A DNA stretch of 64,000 bases from Apoda limacodes. Lineage: Eukaryota > Arthropoda > Insecta > Lepidoptera > Limacodidae. Shown one piece after another: positions 32,004 through 42,859 of this stretch. A program made the position numbers and the translations under genes. Under the pieces are notes generated by a model. The model worked only from the letters and a program-made list of their open reading frames with translations. It ran no database searches and was not told the origin of the DNA. Each line of letters begins with the position of its first letter. Position 1 is the stretch's first letter. The stretch spans positions 4,531,001-4,595,000 of the forward strand of contig OX291553.1 of assembly GCA_946406115.1 (NCBI GenBank), given 5' to 3'.

Positions 32004-32154
32004 GTTTGAGAAATACGCAACAATAAATTGTCATAGTTAATTCAAGAACAATATGTAGGTACCTTTTGAGTTTTGCTTTTAAAAGTTTGACAAATTGTTC
32101 TGAGAATGGAAGCAGTTTGATATAGATAATTCCATATCATACTGCAATCTATAT

Positions 32155-33180
32155 ATATAAAAGTCAATGACCTGACAGACTCATCACCGCTCACCTGAAA
32201 CCGGTAAGGATAGAAATTTGAAGAATGCGTTTGTGATATATTAAAGGCGTCATTTAAGAATGGGTTTTGTGAAATTCGACTAAAAGAGGGTGAAATACGG
32301 GTTGGAAGTTAGTATGAAAAATCCTCATTTCCCAAGTCAAATCTATGGAACTTGGTATTTGACCTTTTGATTAAAAATTAAGATTGATATATTTCACTGT
32401 GTTTGAAAAAGATACCTCTGGGCGTAAAATAGAGGGTGAAACTTTATATGGGAATCCGGTTATTTTTGTAAATTTGTATATACACTTTTGTTTGCAAATA
32501 CAGAATGACGTTTTTTATCATTATTTGTTAGTAGCTTTCGAAATTCAACCCCTAAGTGGGTGAAAAGAGAAAAAAGGGATGGCAAAGTTTGTATGCAACA
32601 CAAAAAAAACTTACTTTGGTGTGAAAGTAGTGGCTAAAATTGTGTAAAACTTAGCTTTGATACTATTTAACACAACAAATGACATACATATTCTCAGTTT
32701 TGTAATTTCAACCCCTAAACGAATAAAACTATTGCTAATTTTGTATGGGATTGGGAAATATTATTCTCACAGTAACAAATTTTTACTTAACTTGATATCA
32801 ATGCTGATCAATAAATAATATCAAATTATCAATTGATAATCAACATTAATGTTTAAACAGATTAAATTTAAACACGCATTTCAGCGTTTTTCTAAATTAA
32901 ACCTGCACGAATATGAGGTATAAATTTGTGTGGGAAAAATATTTTTTTGATCAAATTTTTTTAAAACTAAACACTGATGCTCTGTAACACAATGACATAC
33001 ATATATCTTAATTTTCAAAATTCAGTCCCTAGGGAAGAAAGGGGTAGAGCAAGTTTGTTTGAGATACAATATTTCTATGTTCAAGTTACTTCAAACTTAA
33101 TATGTGTGCTTTTCGGCACAAATAATAAATAAAGTGTACAAATTTTCATATTCCGACCACCATTTCAAGACAAGAAATGG
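32155..33180 (+). repeat. Long AT-rich dispersed repeat with CAACCCCTAA modules
   Basis: It opens TATATATATAAAAGTCAATG and CCTGACAGACTCATCACCGC, a frequent lepidopteran repeat start. Modules with TTTCAACCCCTAA or ATTCAGTCCCTAG then GGG.GAAA recur near 32540, 32705 and 33020. It seems related to 11430-12230 in the opposite orientation. No coding frame. Confidence 0.62.
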
Positions 33181-33925
33181 AGTGAAAAAATTTGTATTAT
33201 ATATTATATTATATAATATTATTCTCTTCCTGTAATTTTTTGTTTTATGATAATTTATATCTATATATTTATATGTATATGTATGTATATGTAATATGTA
33301 TGTAAGTTTGTATATGTATACACCTAGATCAAATGGATCTGAACACTCATCGATTCACTGTAAGGTTTTTAAATTTATTTTATAATTTATTTCTATACTA
33401 AAATTCTCTGTTTAACATTATACACGGAACGGCAGCCCAGTATTTAAAAGCTAAAGATCTCAAAGTAAACAGAATACGTGTTTAAACACGCGAAATGTTG
33501 TTTGTTGTAGCTTTAATACAAAAGTTAACGGTTGCGCGTTTGCGGTGCCATTATGCATGTGAAAGAAGCTTAGGGTTTAGTTGATGAGATGCTCAAACTT
33601 TCTTTTAATGCTAACAAAAATCTAAAATTTCTAACGTGAAGAAAATAAAATTAGTGTTACTTTTTACATTATTACTAACAAAATTCGTTAACGTATCTCA
33701 GTTCATATTAAAAATTGGCGCCCATTAATTTTAATTATTTAAGTGACATAATAATACATTTTAGATGTACTGGAAGCGATCAATAAATAAATAAAAATAC
33801 TATGATCATATAAATAATAGTACAATACAATTTCTAAACATTAAATTAGTATAACTACCTATCAATGGGTTACGTTTAATGTCATTAAATATAATGTTTA
33901 GTATTTTTACTTTTATTTTTAGTAA
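33181..33925. other. No gene recognised
   Basis: TA-rich at 33190-33320 (ATATGTATATGTATGTATAT words). 33430-33560 is more mixed. Nothing links it clearly to the Penelope-like fragment downstream. Confidence 0.4.
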
Positions 33926-34091
33926 CAAAACCTTAGGCTGGTGGAACACAATGCAGTGGTTGAAATTTGAGTTAATCAGATGTTCTGCTATAGCTGATTT
34001 AGTCGTCTATTATCGATTTAGTGCTATAACAGAACATATGACTAACTCAAATTTCAACCACTGGATTGAGCTCCACCAGCCTAAGGTTTTG
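33926..34091. repeat. Long hairpin: inverted duplication of a Penelope-like segment
   Basis: The left arm 33926-33994 and the right arm 34023-34091 are reverse complements over 69 bp with 6 mismatches (63/69), separated by 28 bp. The right arm reads on the plus strand as AITEHMTNSNFNHWIELHQP then KVL. The left arm reads on the minus strand as AIAEHLINSNFNHCIVFHQP then KVL. Both arms are therefore copies of the same coding segment. Three of the six mismatches become G-U pairs if the minus strand is transcribed. Confidence 0.92.
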
Positions 34092-34331
34092 TCCACCGAT
34101 CGCCAATATTACCGTTGATTGGTACGCGAAGCAATTGAAATAAAAAAGCATAAGAACTTCAATCGTGAGGATGGATACAAACTGTCGCCTGCATGGAATC
34201 TAGTCATAGGAATACACAGCTCTCGAGTTTCACCAACGAACGCACCCGAGGACACCGTTAGTGTTGTGTGTAGTGATTATGACAAGTATAAAGACAGAGT
34301 GAGGGTAGTTCAACAGGACGCCTCCACTTGA
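34023..34331 (+). pseudogene. Penelope-like element, C-terminal end after the GIY-YIG domain
   Basis: One frame, broken by a TGA at 34116-34118, reads ITEHM...NHWIELHQPKVLSTDRQYY, stop, then REAIEIKKHKNFNREDGYKL then SPAW. The E-H...H-x-I...KVL block and the REAIEI-K-H/R-x-NFNR-x-G-Y-x-L-S-x-x-W block are the C-terminal signature of Penelope-like retroelements, just after the GIY-YIG endonuclease. The conserved part ends near residue W (about 34195). The remaining frame to 34331 is not conserved in my memory of the family. The reverse transcriptase and most of the endonuclease are absent. Confidence 0.75.
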
Positions 34332-34364
34332 AGCCGATGACATCACGCACCGCCAGTCTACCCG

Positions 34365-34402
34365 TGACCAAGGCTGGTGTTAACCAGCCGAAGCGTCGGG
34401 AA
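34365..34402 (+). other. Possible degenerate hammerhead-ribozyme-like motif
   Basis: GGCTGG (34372-34377) and CCAGCC (34384-34389) form a perfect 6-bp stem, followed at 34389 by CGAAGCGTCGGG. Penelope-like elements carry hammerhead motifs with a CTGATGA...CGAAACGTC core near their ends. Here the core reads CTGGTGT and CGAAGCGTC, so catalysis is unlikely. The assignment is an inference from position and resemblance. Confidence 0.35.
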
Positions 34403-34632
34403 GAAGGTATTTTGCCAAATAACGACGCGTTTAATCCTGTTAACGTGATTCAATTCTAGCGCATAAATTCGCATTTGCTTTCGTGCTGTCTCTTACTGTT
34501 TTGTTGAAAAATCTATTTGCTATCCTGCTGTCAGTTGCGAAATTTGCTAAATTTGCGAGAAATTGCAAGCTACAAAAACAGGCCCAAAATGTTATGTGAA
34601 AAAAATAACTCATCTACAAATATTATTTGCAA
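34400..34632. other. No gene recognised
   Basis: Sequence between the Penelope-like end and repeat Q; nothing assignable. Confidence 0.4.
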
Positions 34633-34634
34633 GA

Positions 34635-34742
34635 TTGGTTATGGTCTCGGTGACTGAGCAACAACAAAGGGGGATAGCCTGATCAGGACAGGGTTAATGC
34701 TTAAAGGAAACGTTTGAAGAATCGGCAAAAAGGAAAATGTAT
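34635..34742 (+). repeat. Dispersed repeat Q, copy 4 of 4
   Basis: GATTGGTTATGGTCTCGGTG, ACTGAGCAACAACAAAGGGG and CTGATCAGGACAGGGTTAAT match the copy at 22095. Confidence 0.78.
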
Positions 34743-34744
34743 CA

Positions 34745-35425
34745 TTAAATTAATACAAACGATAAGTACAAATAAAATTTTACCGAAACCTACATTAAAT
34801 CGGTAACAAAAGTTTTTTAGACCTATATTTTATAGCTTTTGACTCACAAAAGGCTTGAGGAAAGGGATAGTTAATCAGTTTAAAGACAATGTGAGGGCCG
34901 TTGGTTGGTAAATTCCTTCGATTGCTACAGCTCTTTCGAGCGTTACACGGCCGCAGACATTTTGGGGCGCGGTTTAGAATATAAGATATTATAGACAACT
35001 TAAGGTACTTACAATGATATTTAGCTGCAATATAGATCGATCACACACTATTTAAGCTGGCTTTCTTCACTCACTGTCCTTTCTACTGGCCAGGGACACT
35101 TTAGGTATGATCACAGCACTCAATTTACTTGAAGTCCTTGTAGGTTGTCGCGCGGCGCGGGTTGAGCCGCTGAGCCTACAAGCGTGATAGAACTCAGATA
35201 TGATTTTTAGTGTAAGGGGTAGGTTAGCGACCCTTATACAAAATGCGGTGAGTTATACGACCAACTTCAGAGCTAGTTAAATCGATACTACTTATTAAGT
35301 GACGTTGCAGCGAAAAACATTTACATAAGAAAAATAAAAGGGGGTAGTAAGTAAATAATTTGATTACAGCGCCTTAGATTGGCGCGAACAGACAATGTGT
35401 ATCATTAGGTTATCAAAGGTTAAGT
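34745..35425. other. No gene recognised
   Basis: 35040-35420 is less AT-rich, with a CpG-rich spot at 35148-35175 (GTCGCGCGGCGCGGG). The small frame 34795-34998 on the minus strand shows no known motif. Confidence 0.4.
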
Positions 35426-35429
35426 ACCT

Positions 35430-35885
35430 ACTCATACTTTGATGTTACGGAGCATCCAATTGAGCTGAAATTTAGTACAGGGATAATTTAAGAGACGGAT
35501 AAGGACATAGGCTACTTTTTATACCGTTTTTGTTCTAGTTATGCAATAAACTGTTAACGTCGATCTACTTTCTTTTAAAGCCATACAGAGATACCTTAGT
35601 GGTATAAAGAAGTCATCTGTTCGTACTATAGAATTTCAAAGGAACATAGAAAGTTCAACATCGACAGTTGAAGCATGATATATTATATACTAGCTTTTGC
35701 CCGCGGTTCCATCTGTGCTAAATTCGGCTTTCGGGGTGGGATTTATATGGCAAATCCGTGATTAAAGTAATAAAGTTTGCTACAGCAAGCTATAACTGTA
35801 GCTTTAGTTCGTCTACCACCACATTTGGTTACAGTTATTCCTGCGAGAACTTTTAAATTTTCCGGGATATAGGATAATAAATTAG
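35430..35885 (+). repeat. Helitron-like (Lep1-type) repeat, fragmented
   Basis: A start ACTAGCTTTTGCCCGCGGTT lies at 35689 and continues through ATTCGGCTTTCGG, GCTATAACTGTAGC and CCTGCGAGAACTTTTAAATT then TTCCGGGATATAGG. The preceding 35440-35530 block (GAGCATCCAATTGAGCTGAA, GGACATAGGCTACTTTTTAT) holds internal words of the same family, so two pieces are joined here. Confidence 0.65.
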
Positions 35886-35889
35886 ATAA

Positions 35890-36385
35890 TCTGTTGCGTC
35901 GTAAAGGTAGGGCAAACAAAACTCACTTACACCGGTACTCAAAATATTAAGTCAATTATTTTATAAAAAGAAATTGAGTACCTACCTACTTTGGTGAAGT
36001 TGAAATAACAAAGTCTACAAAAGAGAACGGAAAACTCATTATCGGATTTCTTGAAGAAAGAGTAAGCTGCAGAAATAAATAAGTAAGATGTCTAATGTCA
36101 CATTCACAAGCTCTATAAGAACTTCAGCCGCTTGGGTCCAGAGACATTAAGAAATTATTATTATGAGACCTGGTTTAATGACTTATGCGTGGTTACTCAA
36201 ATAAATACGGCACGAACAATATAAGAGTGTATCGTCTGCACTGCTCATTTGTCGTATGGCTGTTAAGCCAATATCGTTAATTTAGATTACCATAACTACA
36301 GGATTTATTTCGTAATAATAACAATATCTTTATGTTTTAGTTTAAAACTTGAATAAGACATATAATCATTAAAACATACATAAAA
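35890..36385. other. No gene recognised
   Basis: AT-rich DNA without partners in the window. Confidence 0.4.
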
Positions 36386-36392
36386 ACTTTTT

Positions 36393-36612
36393 AACAAAAA
36401 AAACAACCGACTTCAAAAAGTTGCACTAAAAAGCTAAAAATTATTACTTATTTCTAAAATTTCAAAAAAAACTTGGTGTCATGAAATCGAAGTGCGTTAT
36501 AAACTTAGGGTAAACCAGCTTCAATCTGTAATTCAGATCAGATTTTTGGAAATAAGTAATTATTTTTAACTTTTTAGTGCATCTTTTTGAAGCCTTTTGA
36601 TTTCTTTTTTAA
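36393..36612. mobile_element. MITE-like foldback element with AACCGACTTCAAAAAG-type ends
   Basis: The left arm 36393-36460 (AACAAAAAAAACAACCGACT, TCAAAAAG, GCACTAAAAAGCTAAAAATT) and the reverse complement of 36545-36612 match at roughly four in five positions. A relative with a longer interior lies at 56742-57125. Non-coding. Confidence 0.75.
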
Positions 36613-36880
36613 AAAGCTTTTATTATTTACTTTTGAGTGACCAATTGCTTTTTTTTTCTCGAACACTAAAAACATCGATACTCGTTACAAAATGTTATAC
36701 AATCATCAACATAAAAGGCGTTCACCAGTTCCAAATTAACACCAAATATTTTTTTGACCGAAAATGTAGGTTTTTAATTTATTACATTAATATGGGACCG
36801 CCTCGGAAGTATACCCTTTTAAATAAAAAAAGAGTTTTGAAAATCCGTCTTTATATGACGAAGTTATATGGCTGAACATA
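36613..36880 (-). repeat. Partial inverted copy of the interior of the 56742-57125 repeat
   Basis: In reverse complement, GGGACCGCCT..., TTAATTTGGAACTGGTGAAC, GCCTTTTATGTTGATGATTG and TATAAC match 56876-56985 (GGTGGTCCCATATTA, TTAATTTGGAACTGGTGGAA, CGCCTTTTATGTAGATGATT). The plus-strand open frame 36597-36875 is therefore spurious. Confidence 0.75.
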
Positions 36881-37444
36881 CTCGTACATAAAACAAAAAA
36901 AAAATACAAAAATCCGAATTAAGAACTACCACCTTTTCTTAACTCGGTTAAAAATTGCGTTTGGCACCGTCTTAAACCCAATGGTCCCTTATAAGTAAAA
37001 ATAATTTGATGAGAACTTACGTCTGCTTGTTACAAAATCTTCATGGATGATCCTACAACTATAAACTTGTATAACAATGTACCTAATGTTTGCTGAAAAT
37101 CAACATGCTTTCGAGTAACAGGTACCTGTATACATCAATTATTTTATGTAGTCCTTATTACACGTTAAAACTTAGGAGAGATAAAATACCCCTAACAACA
37201 ATAAGCCCCCCTTATCTCCATAACAGCTCCACATAACGTCAATATCCACTCGAGCCGCTCACAGAATATCAAAAGAGTATTGCTTTCACGTTATCTCAAT
37301 TTCCATATTCTTTCAACAGGAATGCGTATTTTTGAGTTTCAATCAAATTTTCACGGCTTTAGGAATATTGTCCTAATATTAAATTTTTTGCCAATTTATC
37401 TGAATGATTTTAAACGTCTATCTTGGTTCATTGAGTACAATAAA

Positions 37445-37720
37445 AATAGTTATTTGTAATGCAAGGCTGGAAAGTTGCTTTTTGGCGTGAGTGCCTATAT
37501 TGAATACCGAGCACGCGAAGGATTCAAAGATCAAACCCACGAGCGAAGCGAATGGTTAAAACATTAAATCCTGAGCAAAGTGAGGGATTCTAAGGCATGA
37601 AACCCAAAAAAAACACAGAATTGTGTGCGAAACACACAATTTTTTATCTCATTACAGTGAGGAAAATATATACAGGAAAAACAATAATTAGTGTTTAATT
37701 ACTGATGGATGGAACAAGTA
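37445..37720 (+). repeat. Dispersed repeat S
   Basis: TTATTTGTAATGCAAGGCTG, TTGCTTTTTGGCGTGAGTGC, GCGAAGGATTCAAAG, GAGCGAAGCGAATGG, ACCCAAAAAAAACAC, a short palindrome AATTGTGTGCGAAACACACA then ATT, and TTATCTCATTACAGTGAGG. It is the inverted partner of 24520-24690. Confidence 0.78.
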
Positions 37721-37724
37721 GTCT

Positions 37725-39160
37725 TATTTCAAATAATGTAATTAGGCGCCGGAGATGTGAGGAGTCGGTCAAGATTTTACGAGGACAGGAGTAACACGCG
37801 GGACAGTGAATCTAGAGTGACAGTGTAAGCTGGGAGTGGTAAAGTGATCGTGCGTGCAAAACAGTAAATTTTCTAAGTAAAACGTAACGGTTCGTAGCGG
37901 TTGACTTTTGAGTTAAGTATTTTGAATCTTTCCCTGTCTTACAATTGCAGTTGTGTAATTCGTATTATGTGTACTAACATTTTTTATCCCTACAGCTATT
38001 TTACTCCAAGCTCTCCCTGGGCTCCCATCCTAGTCCGTTATCAGCTAACGTAACCCGATTGGTACCTACTGTTGTTTGTTACTGTGAATAGAATCTTATA
38101 TTTTCTTCTAAGTACCAATTAAGCAGACTGTTGAGTAACTTTCCATAATAGTATGGTGTAGAATACAGGATAATATAACCGGAGTTTTTATTCAAGATTT
38201 GAGGGAATAACTGAAACTACCATCCTTTTCAGTCAAGGGCAAGTTTTGTTTTTTGATCTCGATACTTTGGTGACAAGGTAGTGCTACCATATTTAAAATA
38301 TGCTCTGATAAACATTTATTCATCTTTATTTAAACCATTTAAATTCTTTTATGTTCCAAATTCATTCTAGAAACTTCCTTTCCTATCGTTCATCGATTCT
38401 ATGTGATATGTGACTTGCCTGTTACCTTAGCTTACTTTTTTGGGTACAAGATATTTCACAGTTTGCGCATTGAATTTTTCTATATTGCCGTAAAATGTTT
38501 GAATTTTCGTTACGTTTGATTTCAATACATCTTAAACTAATTTCAGTTTATTAAAAATTAGATGTCCTCATTTGAAATTTATTTTACATTTATTCGTTTC
38601 TCACTTATCTCGTACGTAAAGTAAGTAGTTACTTGTATCTACAATGGTAGGTATCTCGTACGCTATCACAATGTCTCGCTTACGTATCACAGTATAAGAA
38701 ATAATTATATGCAGACGACTTTAATGCTAATACTTTATTAACCTACTTACAAAAAAGGAGATGTAATATTTTTAAAATTGCACAATATTCATATATGTCT
38801 TTGTGGGCTTCTAAACAGATGTGTCAAATTTCATAAGTGCGTGTATGTATGTTTGTCCCCGTTTTTCTATCAAAGAAGTGATTAGATTTTGAAAGTTCTT
38901 TTTTTATTTAAATAAATACCGTTTAACTCAGGGAATAGTCTAAGTTTGCTTGAAATTGGTTCAGTAATTAGCAAGATTTGAACTATTAAGTGTATACCAA
39001 TCACTAGAAAAAATCCGTCGTCAGTTTAACGCATTGGTTTTTAAGGGACAATACTAACAGGACCCTAATAATTAATAAATAGTAATTTATTTGGACATTA
39101 TACACAGCGCCGTCTGCCCCTAAAGTAAGCAAAGCTTGTGTTATAGATGCCAGAAAACGG
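37725..39160. other. No gene recognised; possible single-copy sequence
   Basis: 37740-37880 is GC-balanced (GCGCCGGAGATGTGAGGAGT, CACGCGGGACAGTGAATC) and ends near TTTCTAAGTAAAACG, which resembles a 5' splice site. It could be a non-coding first exon, but nothing downstream supports a gene. 38000-38750 is unremarkable AT-rich DNA. 38750-39030 looks like an eroded dispersed repeat (TTTCATAAGTGCGTGTATGT). Confidence 0.35.
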
Positions 39161-39169
39161 ATACAAATA

Positions 39170-39255
39170 CATTTTTTTTTAATACCATTAAGGTAGCAAA
39201 CAAGCTTACAGTCCGCCTGATCGCAAGCGGTCGCGGTAGCCTATAGACGCTTATA
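39170..39255 (-). repeat. LINE 3' UTR fragment with a poly(A) tail
   Basis: T-run at 39173-39180, then ACCATTAAGGTAGCAAACAA, GCTTACAGTCCGCCTGATCG and CAAGCGGTCGCGGTAGCC. In reverse complement this is the 3' end of the LINE family seen at 30560-30660 and at 54616-54720. Confidence 0.72.
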
Positions 39256-39491
39256 AATATATATGTATGTATGTTACTAGCGTTTACCTCCTTCTTTTGA
39301 AGTTGGCTAAAAATACTAAGCCTGTAGGTAGTAAGAGGCCTATCGAATTAATAAATGCTGAAGTCATTCACTAAGCTGTTTCAAACGCACTGCTTTAATG
39401 CCGACATACTAAGACTTTATTTAAAGAATTGTCCTGTTAATATATAAGTATATATACTCTATTCTGCTTTACATAATAATATTATCAAAAA

Positions 39492-39850
39492 TCTACATGG
39501 ATTTGTAAAAAGGTCTACAATCGCCAATCTTATGACATTCACATCTTTTCTTTTTGATAATATGGATAACAAGAAGCAATCAGTGGCTATATATACAGAC
39601 TTTCGGAAGGCTTTTGACAAAGTGAATCATGAGCTCTTAAATAAAATTGCCTTTAATGGTATTCGTGGTGACTTGTTACGCTGGTTATGTTTTTTGTTGT
39701 TTTAGTAATAAATGGATTCCATTCCGAAAGTATTAATGTAACATCAGGTGTACTTCAGGGACCAATTATTGGTCGTCCGCTATTTATTTAATACATCAAC
39801 GATATCGGGCAACGTTTTCACCACTGTGATCTTTTTTTATATGCAGATTG
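39492..39850 (+). pseudogene. LINE reverse transcriptase palm, catalytic site lost
   Basis: The frame gives LHGFVKRSTIANLM (motif 2), VAIYTDFRKAFDKVNHEL (motif A, aspartates present) and GIRGDLLRWL. After a frame change comes INGFHSESINVTSGVLQG (motif B, normally GVPQGS), then a TAA inside LFI-stop-YIND, then FLYADC where active enzymes have YADD. The P, S and second catalytic D are gone, so it is dead independently of the stops. Confidence 0.85.
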
Positions 39851-40805
39851 TAACGACAGGGGTCGTTATCGTTTCCAGCAGCAGGTTGATGTAAATAATA
39901 TTCTCTGCACAAAGTAATATTGTTTTATATTTTGGTAAAGTTACAATAGAGACTTATGTGTAACTAACATAGTAATAGCTTGTCTTAATAAGGAGTTTCC
40001 AGTATTTAGGCATAGACAAGCTAATAGCTGAGTGAATCCTATGAAATGATTCACAATAACATATTTTTTTTTATATATAATCTTTTGTTCCTGCCTGACT
40101 TTGACATATTGAGTTCAATGTCACTGTTTGCTTGTTGCGCAAATTTTTATTTTAGTGATTACATTTTAGTTAACTTTTGTTTCTGGTTTCTAAGTTTAAT
40201 GTATGCTAGCACTCTTCCATAGATTACCGTTATGGATTCCTATGTGCGCTTGAACCTTTTAAAAAAAATCTTGTTGAAGGACTACAATACTCTTTATACT
40301 TATCAGTTTAATACAATACTTTATACTTCTTTTGTGTTTCACATCTGTTATGTTACGATACAACTCTATATGATTTATTTTAATTTTAATTGTTAGTTTT
40401 AAATTGCATTATTTTCTTGTTGTAACTAGTGAACTAAATATCTACCTTAATTTATAAGAATGTCGTTATAATATATATTCTTTATTGCATAAAAAAATTT
40501 AGTTCACTTAAAAAAAATTAGAACTATGACAATTAAATAAAAGGCAGGATTATCTCTATATGAGATCCCTTTCAGTTACCCTTAACTCTTTTTTGTTATT
40601 TAAAAAAAAATACTAATTGTATTGATTATAGCTATGACATGCAAAATCTTACCCTGTTTGTACTGCTATTTTCTTTGATTTTCCTGCTTGACTCGTTGTA
40701 GTAGTGCAGGGAAAAGTGGCGTCTTCTCCACGGTTTCACCGGTAACTTAAAAGTTTTCTTCGCGGCAAGACCCGTAATCGTCGGTTACATCTGAACCTAC
40801 ATATA

Positions 40806-41396
40806 CATCAATTTGTCAACAAAGCTTTTAAAATGTTTAGTTTTGTAATGAGATCTTAAAATGAGTTTACAAAAACATACATATATGTACACATATAACA
40901 TACGTTTACATATCTACATCTGTACAAAGCTCTTGTCCGTTCTCAAATTAAATATGCAGTTCCAATCTGGAATCCTTTTTACAACAAGTACAATGACTTA
41001 TTGGAAAATGTTTAGTGGATATACTTGAGATCAATGCATTATAGATGTCATGGAAATTATTTGCAATACGATCATCTTTAACATAAATATAAACTTCCCT
41101 CACTTCAGTCTAGGCGTTTACTTCTACAGTGTATGTTTCTTCATGTTTTTGTTAATTACAAATTTGACTTTGTTGAACTAACAAGCCGACTATGTTACAT
41201 TATTCCAAGAACAATACACAAAAAAGTGATTCGTGACCGTAAGGTATTAGCTATTGGTTTATGTCGTACCAACCGAGGACTTCAGTCCCCTTTACGTCAC
41301 ATAGTCGATATTTACAACAAATATTTTACCAAATCTGACATATTCCATGTTTCGGAAAATCAATTTAAAAAAGAGATCTGTGCGTTATTTGAATGA
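40806..41396 (+). pseudogene. LINE ORF2 thumb and C-terminal end
   Basis: Fragments in shifting frames: FVNKAFKMFSFVMRS (about 40812), LYKALVRSQIKYAVPIWNPF (40920 on, stop after LLENV), KLPSLQSRRLLLQCMFLHV (about 41091) and YKFDFVELTSRLCYIIPRT (within the 87-codon frame 41133-41396). This is the usual order at the end of ORF2 in this LINE group. The frame ends near CALFE at 41396. Confidence 0.82.
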
Positions 41397-41849
41397 TCTT
41401 AAACCTTTTTTTCGTAATACTTAATGTCCATAGTTCTCTTACGTGTTTTATTTAGTTATAATATTCTTTTGTTTAAGAAGAGTATGCCAGAATCACCTTT
41501 CCTAAACCTAAACCAGTTACTTCATGTATTTTTGTATATATTATAGTATTTTTCATATCTTTAGATTTAACATGTTATGAAATTAGCTCTAAGTTTAATT
41601 TAATTCATCTCAATATTTTTATGTTAATGTGTTAGCTGCGCCACACATTGCACAATAATATAATGTTATCTGTACAGTTAATTGTGGATAGAGTGTTTGA
41701 CTACATTTTTATCATAATACTTCATATATATGTTCTTTGTTTTGATCATTTTTAAATTGTAGTTGTTTGCTGTTTCTAATAGAGAATAAAATATACACAT
41801 ATATATACATCTATATTTGAGAATGAGAATAAATAAAATTTAATTTGTT

Positions 41850-42365
41850 GTTAGAGTTAAACTTTGAACAAGCAAACTAGTTTAAAAGTTGCTAGTACTC
41901 AAAGGCAAGACGTTGCGATCCCTCTCATAAAGACGACCACATAAACATAAGACGATCTTGTATCCTCAGAGTAACAATTCAGAAAGTCCAAGTTGACAAT
42001 GGTAAACGACGAAACTTAGAAACGCTCTTAGATTTCAAAACTAAAGTAAACGTCTTTGTAGTTTATATAGACAGTAGCGCCATCAGTAATACTTGCACCG
42101 AAGTTAAGTTTTATTGCGCTAGTACGATAATGTTTATTATCTAGGTACTAGGTTGTTGTTGCTCTGTTGTTTTACGATATAATTGACGTTTCGATTACAC
42201 AGTCGTCATTCAGTGTGCGCACGTAAACAAGGCACAAGTGCAGAAGTTTCAAGTTTACGCTATGTTCATGTTACTATTATCTACAGTCATAGTTTGAAAT
42301 GTAGAAGTTACAAATGCGAACTCATATGAAAGTAGTAAATTTGTATACATACATATAAGTATCTG
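41850..42365. other. No gene recognised; candidate promoter-like stretch
   Basis: No repeat partners in the window. 42160-42260 has an initiator-like TTCAGTGTGCGCACGTAAAC at about 42209 and several CpGs, an appearance seen at insect transcription starts. No open frame follows and the assignment is weak. Confidence 0.3.
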
Positions 42366-42369
42366 GATT

Positions 42370-42858
42370 ACCAAAGGTATAAGGCCGCAGGCCTAAGGCT
42401 TCAATGACTCGAGTATTTTATTTCTGTACCGCCTGTGTTACTCTCTATGTTTTTATTTACATTTGCCAGTAATTAAATAAAAAAATAAGGTGAAAAAATA
42501 AAAAAAAACTCACCAAAACACAATTGAAATGGCAAATATAGAAGTAGAGAAAATTACGCTACCGCCAGATTTAGGATCTAGAGAATTTATGATTTAAGAC
42601 GTGTTGCCTCAAGTCAAAACTTGTATTTGCATGCTTGTAGTGTGCGCGTAGTTTATATTGTAAACAGGCATCCTTTAGTATACTTGATAGAATAGACGCG
42701 TTATTACCGCCCGTGAGGTCTGTGAACGAGCGCTTTGCTTTGAGGAAAGTAAAGTGTACAAAGATAAAGCCCGTGGAAGTAATAAAGGTCTAAACACCCA
42801 CTTTACCAGCAGGTAATGACACTTTTAACGAGTAAGTGTGGTGAAAAAGTTTAGGACT
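42370..42858 (+). repeat. 450-bp dispersed repeat family, long copy
   Basis: GGCCTAAGGCTTCAATGACT, CTGTACCGCCTGTGTTAC, CACCAAAACACAATTGAAAT, GGCAAATATAGAAGTAGAGA, CTAGAGAATTTATGATTTA, TGCTTGTAGTGTGCG, CTTGATAGAATAGACGCG, GCGCTTTGCTTTGAGGAAAG, AAGCCCGTGGAAGTAAT and AACGAGTAAGTGTGGTGAAA. It is the most complete match to 15000-15455. Confidence 0.82.
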
Positions 42859-42859
42859 T

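Larger units (their letters stand above)
39480..41810 (+). mobile_element. Decayed CR1/Jockey-like LINE with an internal insertion
   Basis: In order on the plus strand are RT motif A (39492-39686), motifs B and C (39690-39850), a stretch of about 850 bp without LINE similarity (39930-40800), RT thumb fragments (FVNKAFKMFSFVMRS near 40812; ALVRSQIKYAVPIWNPFYN near 40930), the C-terminal end (41110-41396), and an AT-rich 3' UTR to an AATAAAATATA end near 41795. The middle stretch is either an inserted element or badly decayed sequence. Confidence 0.85.

Noticed and set aside
33879..34118. A 79-codon protein
   Set aside because: The frame covers both arms of the hairpin; only the right-arm half is a true Penelope-like sequence and it is broken by a stop.
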